The notes beneath the pieces were generated by a model that saw only the letters and a program-made list of their open reading frames with translations, did not search any database and had not been told where the DNA came from. Source: Scytalidium lignicola (lineage: Eukaryota; Ascomycota; Leotiomycetes). Taken from it: a stretch of DNA of 64,000 nucleotides. The stretch spans positions 1 through 64,000 of the forward strand of contig NCSJ02000145.1 in the NCBI GenBank assembly GCA_002812745.2, read 5' to 3'. Of this stretch, positions 58,088 to 64,000 are shown one piece after another; positions within the stretch are counted from its first letter, which is position 1; each line of letters begins with the position of its first letter. The translations under genes were made by a program, and so were the position numbers.

Positions 58088-61000
58088 TTAATCTCCGCGT
58101 GTAGACTCTGGAAACGGTCCCCAGCGTATAATAGGCTGCGGCTCTACCATCTCACCAGCTTCTCTGCGCCTCCGCTTATCATTTTTGTCTGATTGCGCAT
58201 AAACATCCATTCTGACGTGAGTGCTTGTTGACCGATCCTTGAGTTTGATCTCCCTAACCGCTTCAGCCCACGGCTTGCCTTTCCCCAAGTAATGCAACAT
58301 CATCTGGAGTCCATCCCAGCGGAATTCTGTACTCCGTTTCTTTGCTAACTCCGAAATTGGCAAGCTCTTCAGTTCGTTAACCCAGTCCGTAACATCAATC
58401 CGTTCTTTACCGGTGAAAGGCCGGTAATGAAGTGGAAGATTCCAGAGCGTGTCCCCACCACTTAAATTAATGTTGCGCTCGAGCCATTGTGGTATCGGAT
58501 GGCGGATTGTGTGATATCCATGTCCGCTCTGGAGGAGGTCTTCCACAATCACCGCGAGCTCCTTGTCGCCCGCCACCTCAGGTACATCAGTAACTGCGAA
58601 GAGACAAATGTCATGTCTATCCGAACCATCAGCTGTCAAGTTCAAGGATATAACGAGATCGAGTCCGTATGCTGAGAAGACATTAGGACCAGATGCAGTG
58701 AAGTGATGCGGTGTCTCATCGTATTTACTGCCGAGAATACACCTAGCACATCGACTCTCCTCATGCAGGTCCTTTTCAGAAATAAGTCTTGTTCTTTCCG
58801 AATTACGGATAAAGGATAGATCTTCCGGCGCAGGTACTCGATCCCTAGGGTAGCGTTTGTTGATCCAATCGATGCGCTGTTCAGGGGGAAGTTCATACAC
58901 ATCTCTGGGGATTATGATCGTCTTCCTTTTCTTCCTATTACCAATTTTGTGGAATTTCTGGATGAATTCGGGCAATCTCGGCCGTCGAAGATTTCCAAAT
59001 GCCAAGGTTTCGATGGGTGGAGCATGGTCACTCCTTTTTTTCTCTGGTAAAGCATACAGAGACAGGCATACGCAGGTAGTAGCCGTGATGAAGAGTTGGC
59101 CTGGAGAGCCAGAGAGGAGGCACCGGAGTGCCTCGATGAGAACTGTTTTGCTGCATGATCGTGCAGCCTTCGCCACTAATTGTCGCCCAGGATGTTGAAT
59201 TTTGAAATTAGCATAAGTGAAGATAATCTCAAATGCTCCTTTTGACACCGCCAGATACGTTAATTCTCGGACGATGGTCCATGAGGTATTCATAAAAATC
59301 TTCGTCTCGATCAGTACATAGAACTCAGAGGAGGTCGATGGCGCCGGGGATTCGGTGGCGAGTCTTGATCTGCCCATCCAGGCCTCTTCTAGGTCATCAA
59401 AGTCATCTCCGGTAAGTAGAAGGAGTTCGTTCCATTTTGCAAGGAAATTCAACAGTTGTCTTGCTGGCTCTTCACCTCCTGCTAGTTGCAGAAGCCTTGT
59501 CACATTTTGCTCCGTGATGAACAGGCCTTTTACCCGTGACTCTACCAGGGCTGCTGAACGCAGTGTGCCAAGCTTTGTATTCGGTATAGGTATACGTAAC
59601 AAACTCTGATGGTCTAGAGCAGGAGCGATGTCATGCTCTCCGAAGTCTTGCTCAAAGTCAAGTCCAACGACTGTGCTAGGTGCACCCTGGATCCAATTGG
59701 ATATGTTTCTTCGCATAGAAATAATGTCACTATCGTCGGTTAAGCTGATTTGATCAAAGGTCGATCCAGTCACAAGCGACTTCAGTTGTCTTAAAATAGA
59801 TGGTCGGTATATATCCCGAGCCCAGTCAAAAATATAGTCCACGATAAGCAGAAGTTGCAGGGAACTGTCTTTCGACATTATAGAGCCATCCCAGAGGTGT
59901 AAAATATCCTAATAAGAGTCAACATAGAACTGTCTAACAACTAAATATATAGGTGAATTTTTAAGAAATCTTGAATTCAATACTTGAAACTTCAGTCGTG
60001 CATGTAGAATAAAAAATAACCGCCCTNCCCCCCCCAATGAGAAGAGTATTTGTTTTGATTAAATATTCCGTGATAAAATGAATTGGAGAGGATACGCACA
60101 TATCTAGTGGGTTCGCTACCTGAGAGACAACACCCATATACTCTCCAGGCATCGCCTCGATTCGCAAAGAACCATATTAGAGGCCCGTCCGCGATGCCAC
60201 CGTCCTGTACCCGCGCAAGCAAATCCTCCTGAAGTTTAAGTAGAGCAAAGATTGGGAAAGCTGTTTGCGTTTGTATTTCGTAGAAGCCACTCGAGCTTTT
60301 TCCGGATTTGGCTTCTAAGATTAAAAAAGGGAAAAGTAAAGGCTCGACTCCGTCCTTGAAGGGGCTGCTCCTCACCAGCTCTCTGAGAGTGACATCAGCG
60401 CCGTTAGCAAGTGCGCTTGGCACGGGTGTTGACAATAGCTTCTCGAAATTATTCGTCTCTTGCAGCCCATAGACTCGATCTGGTTCTTGCTTTGGTAGTT
60501 GGGATCGTAATAATGCATCATGAATGATTACTTCTTGAGTTCGGTCATCGAACAAGGGATTGGTACCGATCTCATAGCTGCGCAGGAGTTAGGAAAGGAA
60601 ATCGCGGTCTCTTGAGAGTAACATACTAATCCTGTGGCCGATCATTAGGCGCACAGGTGCATGGCTTCCGATTTTTCCTCCGATCTTCCAGGTTTGCAGC
60701 AACCTCGTCAAGCTCGTTGATGCAGGCTTCAATCTCAGAACGCCAGATCCTTGCCCGACATTTCGGGGCTTTTATGTGTATTAGTACAGACCAGAACATT
60801 AGCAGCCTGCCTTACCAAGCAACTTCAACACTGAATCTTCGAAGAACATCATTCTCCAAGCCGAACCTCCAACCAGACTCGTTTCGTTGCTGATTGAAGA
60901 GGCGAGCAGCACGGTTCGCCAACCACTCCGCACGATATTTCGTCTGTTCCCGCCAGGGCTCATCATTAGATCGGATGTCTATACTAGCACAGAAACTGTC

Positions 61001-61153
61001 GAATTTCTGATCCCCAATCTTGCGGACACTCTCGAACAAGCGCTGATGGACTGCCGGCCATTGTTGTGCATTTGGAGGCGACTGGATCGTTATCCCGTAT
61101 CGTTTGGCAAGTCTCCGAAGGTCCCGCACGTTATCATCTTTGTCATCCGCCAT
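58088..61153 (-). CDS. Large PD-(D/E)XK nuclease-like protein of unknown role
   Basis: Likely exons 61153-about 60807, about 60780-60627, 60577-60100 and 59908-58088, near 880 aa. The introns at 60626-60578 and 60099-59909 join cleanly (RPQDYYEIG; EPTRYDILHLWDG). The first intron (GTAAGG donor) does not restore frame with the only nearby acceptor, so one base may be wrong there. Exon 2 has CPKCRARIW..C and CTC, a possible zinc site. Exon 3 holds the nuclease-like core FPFLILEAKSGK with Glu-x-Lys, then EIQTQTAFPI, and LIWFFANRGDAWRVYGC. The last exon is helical with a second Cys pair (CARC) near 58745 and a basic tail (KNDKRRRREAG). No signal peptide. I know the family only as hypothetical fungal proteins. 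Confidence 0.65.
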
Positions 61154-61968
61154 GTGGAACGTGTGAGAGCTATAGCTATCATTCGGGGATAAAAGTTGCG
61201 TGTGGCGTGTGTGTATATATCTTTTCAACATATACCTGTAGGCTTGTGTAAATGCAAGGGCTTGAGGCTGGCCGGCTCTCAAAACAACTGATGAAACGTG
61301 ACATGTTTTAGGGAATTGCAGGGCGATGATAGCCTCACCTACATTTCTTTAGACCTGCCTGAACTTCACAATCTCAAAATAATCCTATAAATTGAATTTT
61401 GAAGATACATTCAAAATTGAGGATCGGACACTTCCTAATCTCCCTGGAATAACCATAACCACTAATCCTAACCTTTAGCCTTAGGTAAGTCCTGTAATGG
61501 GCACAAGCGATCACAGGCTACAATAGAGGCATATGTGTTACATGAGTGTTACGCGTACTGGTTACACAACCCCACGATCCCTTCATTTCCTTGCTTTGGC
61601 TCGTTCTTACCTTAGATCTACCACCATTATCATTAATATTATTACTACCTTATTGCATTTGTACAATAGTAAGGGTGATAACCAGAGGACTAGCAGATTG
61701 AGTTCGTCACACAGTTTAAATTATTATAACGGCACATACAGGCGATGTTAAAGGGAGCCTAGTAAAGGGTGTGAACGCCTTTGATCTTGTAGGTTCTGCC
61801 TATAAACGAGAATACAAACTAAAGAGAAAAGAAGAGAGAGCAAGAGAGTAGGGCTCAAATATATATACAGGGTTCTTATCACGTATAGAGCTGGCAAGTT
61901 CGCACAGCGCTGCTAGGTCAGGTGACGGTCATGTGAGAAGCGTATCACGGTCAGAGTCGTCACAATTA
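61154..61968. other. Intergenic upstream of the nuclease-like gene
   Basis: Contains the probable promoter of the minus-strand gene. No motif or repeat is called; the 72-codon plus frame at 61533-61751 is low-complexity in part. Confidence 0.35.
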
Positions 61969-62117
61969 TCCGTTCAGTTGCTATAGTGAACGTGTTTCTG
62001 TGATCAAATATACAGTTAAATTACAGCCAATAAAAGGCTTTAAATCAAGAATTCGACGGTTTGATGAGTTTGGTTGATGCGCATGAGCCAACACGTCCGC
62101 TGTAGCAGCTGAACGGA
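61969..62117. mobile_element. 149-bp MITE with TA target duplication (copy A)
   Basis: Left tip TCCGTTCAGTTGCTATAGTG and right tip (reversed) TCCGTTCAGCTGCTACAGCG pair over about 26 bp; all but one difference is C/T or G/A. TA flanks both ends (61967-61968, 62118-62119). Non-coding. Confidence 0.75.
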
Positions 62118-62141
62118 TAGTAAAAAGCAGACCGAATGGTA

Positions 62142-62291
62142 GCAACCGCAAGAACTCTGTCCATTGTACGTGATTATGATCACGTGACTAAAACTAGCTC
62201 CCTATATATGTATCTAAGCTCTCTCATCCTCTTCTTCTCTCTCTAGTTTAGAATCCTCGTATAGGGCAATGGACAGAGTTCTTGCGGTCGC
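62142..62291. mobile_element. 150-bp MITE with TA target duplication (copy B, a different family)
   Basis: Left tip GCAACCGCAAGAACTCTGTC and right tip (reversed) GCGACCGCAAGAACTCTGTC pair over 25 bp with one mismatch; TA lies at 62140-62141 and 62292-62293. The inside has ATGATCACGTGAC and a pyrimidine run. It starts only 24 bp after copy A, with unrelated tips. Confidence 0.8.
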
Positions 62292-62293
62292 TA

Positions 62294-62881
62294 TAGCAGA
62301 GTAGAATGACCGGCGACTTGCGCCAAATTTTCATGCCTGCTGAACCATAAACGGTGTTTGAGCAGTGCAAATTGTATGCTCATGTGTTAACCGGCAGCTG
62401 TTTTATTACACATGGGGTTATCAATGGAATTCTTCTTTGAACCACTCGTTTGTTAGTTGTGTTGTAAGTATTGTGATTTGTTGGTGAATTGAAGAAGATA
62501 TTTTGGCCGCGTATGTTGTCGTGAGGTCAACGAATTAAGTAAAGTAGAACTGGGGGCTCCACTCATCCATACCCTGGCCCCTCATGTCCTAACTAGAAAG
62601 CAAATATTCATGCAAGCATGCTGCTCGGCTTCCAGGTTCGTTTTCATGGTTCGCAACCTTAGCTTGTGTGGGGATTTGGAGAAGCCGAAGCGTCGTTTCC
62701 CCACCGTTACAGCCGTCTGATTTCCCCCGCTCCCCCCAATTTTAAATACACCCCGCGATTATCTTGGCTTCTATATCATCAAATTAAATTCATTCTTCAA
62801 CTCAAAAAGTTTATGTATAGCTGTATTTGAATTACTTCTGTATCACAATCGATAGCGATCGAAAACAGTTCTGCCGCAAAA
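62294..62881. other. Promoter region of the alcohol dehydrogenase gene
   Basis: A CT-rich stretch at 62700-62745 and a TATA-like run near 62743 precede the ATG at 62882. No gene seen. Confidence 0.35.
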
Positions 62882-64000
62882 ATGGGTTCCCGTTCGACGA
62901 TGAATGCACTGGTCTTCTATGGCCCTTATGATGTCAGGCTGGAAAAGAGACCTAGTGAGCCAACTCGCTGGCCTATGACGAATTGTATTTGCATTTGTAT
63001 ATGGTATTTGTTACTAACAATATGGCTACTAGTTCCTACTATACAGAATCCCACGGATGTCATTCTTAAGACAACGTCTGCAGCATTGTGTGGAAGGCAC
63101 GTTGGATGTTGCTATTTCATAAAAAATTATGAATCCTAACTTTTACCTTTTCATAGTGAACTTCATGCTTATCGCGGACATGCGAAACCATCTCCTGGTT
63201 ACATAACCGGTCATGAGGGAGCTGGTATTGTTGACCAGGTTGGCGTGGACGTAAAGAAATTCAAGAAGGGAGATTATGTTGTGGTTCCCTTTACTGCTAC
63301 ATGGTCTGTCTCATTACTTACCTTATGATGTATTGAATCTAATTAAAAACCAAAGTGGCCATTGCTATTTCTGTACCCACGGTTTCTCATCCCGATGCTC
63401 AAATGGTGAGCTTTTCGGAAGTCCGCAACTGGATGGCTCACAGGCAGAATACTTCCGAGTACCCATGGCAGACACAACCTTGTCTCTAGCGCCAACTGAG
63501 CTTGGTGAAGAATTAATTCTCATGGCAGACATCTTTCCAACTGGGTATGTCTGGTTGCCTAATTCTAAAGAGATCTTCCTTTCCACTAATTTATGGTCAT
63601 TTATAGATTTAATGGAGCACGAAATGCCTTTTCTGCAACTCCAAAAGAGCAGTGGAGTGAGATGGTTGTGGTGGTTGTCGGCTGCGGCCCAGTAGCTTTA
63701 TGCAGCATCATAGCTGCACTTGATTACAAACCAGCACGTCTATATGCTGTAGACTCGGTCCCCGAGAGATTAGCAAGAGCTGAAAAGATCGGTGCCATCC
63801 CATTGAACTTCAAAACGACCGATATCAAGGCAGAGATCTTGAAGGCGACAGATGGAAGGGGTGCTGACGCTGTTATTGAGGTTGTTGGACATCCGGATGC
63901 CCTGAGAACGGCATACGATGTTATCCGCGAATTTGGGAAGATCAGCGTAGTTGGTAAGACTGTAACCCTAACCTAATAGATTTTATTTAATATTGTCTTG
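62882..64000 (+). CDS. Zinc-dependent medium-chain alcohol dehydrogenase, cut by the window end
   Basis: Oxidises an alcohol or polyol with NAD(P)+. Exons 62882-62954, 63033-63096, 63157-63303, 63356-63544 and 63607-63953 join in frame; the donor at 63954 leads out of the window. Seen: catalytic zinc Cys in ALCGSELHAYRGH, GHEGAGIV, the structural-zinc Cys set in TACGHCYFCTHGFSSRC, and the nucleotide fold VVVVGCGPVALCSI then AVDSVPERL. The intron at 63097-63156 starts with GC rather than GT (GGAAG-GCACGT). About 270 residues are present. MDR type, closest in style to formaldehyde/threonine dehydrogenase-like enzymes; substrate unknown. The first-intron acceptor at 63032 was chosen because it gives RPIPTIQNPTDVIL. 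Confidence 0.85.

Overview
The window reads as nuclear DNA of a filamentous ascomycete, probably Eurotiomycetes such as Aspergillus or Penicillium (inference). The evidence is short 49-104 nt introns with GT..AG ends, family types seen almost only in filamentous fungi (HET, NACHT-ankyrin receptors, FTA2-like kinases, Fungal_trans regulators), mitochondrial presequences, and transposons decayed by C-to-T and G-to-A transitions, as repeat-induced point mutation (RIP) produces. Scattered single N calls, densest at 13.0-15.4 kb, show consensus uncertainty, so isolated frameshifts could be assembly errors.

Region by region. 1-14.7 kb is an AT-rich transposon graveyard. It holds a Ty3/Gypsy chromovirus (RT, RNase H, integrase, chromodomain, an antisense ORF and a 3' LTR), a second worn Ty3-like RT, and integrase/RT remains of another LTR element. 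14.72-16.85 kb is a pogo/Fot1-type DNA transposon with about 130-bp terminal inverted repeats, sitting at the edge of the AT-rich block. 16.86-21.98 kb is a complete but inactivated Ty1/copia element with 253-bp LTRs and a GAAGC target duplication. 23.4-24.8 kb is a dead HET-domain gene. 25.3-28.0 kb is a divergent pair: an uncharacterised protein and an FTA2/protein-kinase-like protein.

29.2-50.6 kb is the most notable part, a branched-chain amino/keto-acid gene set. It contains an aldo/keto reductase, a 3-isopropylmalate dehydrogenase, a Fungal_trans regulator fragment, an acetolactate synthase, all three dedicated subunits of a branched-chain 2-oxoacid dehydrogenase complex (E1alpha, E1beta, E2), an SSADH-like aldehyde dehydrogenase and a C2H2/Fungal_trans regulator. 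Together they could make branched 2-oxoacids in the mitochondrion and convert them to acyl-CoA, the shared E3 coming from elsewhere. The synthase carries Ser and Leu at the two positions (Pro and Trp in sensitive enzymes) best known for resistance to synthase inhibitors. The same gene has an in-frame TAG, and the aldehyde dehydrogenase a one-base insertion, so the set may be decaying.

51.6-52.0 kb holds a 358-bp MITE. 52.7-57.3 kb is a broken NACHT-ankyrin receptor. 58.1-61.2 kb encodes a large PD-(D/E)XK-like protein. 61.97-62.29 kb holds two adjacent 150-bp MITEs. 62.9 kb to the end is the 5' part of a zinc alcohol dehydrogenase gene. No tRNA, rRNA or CRISPR was recognised.
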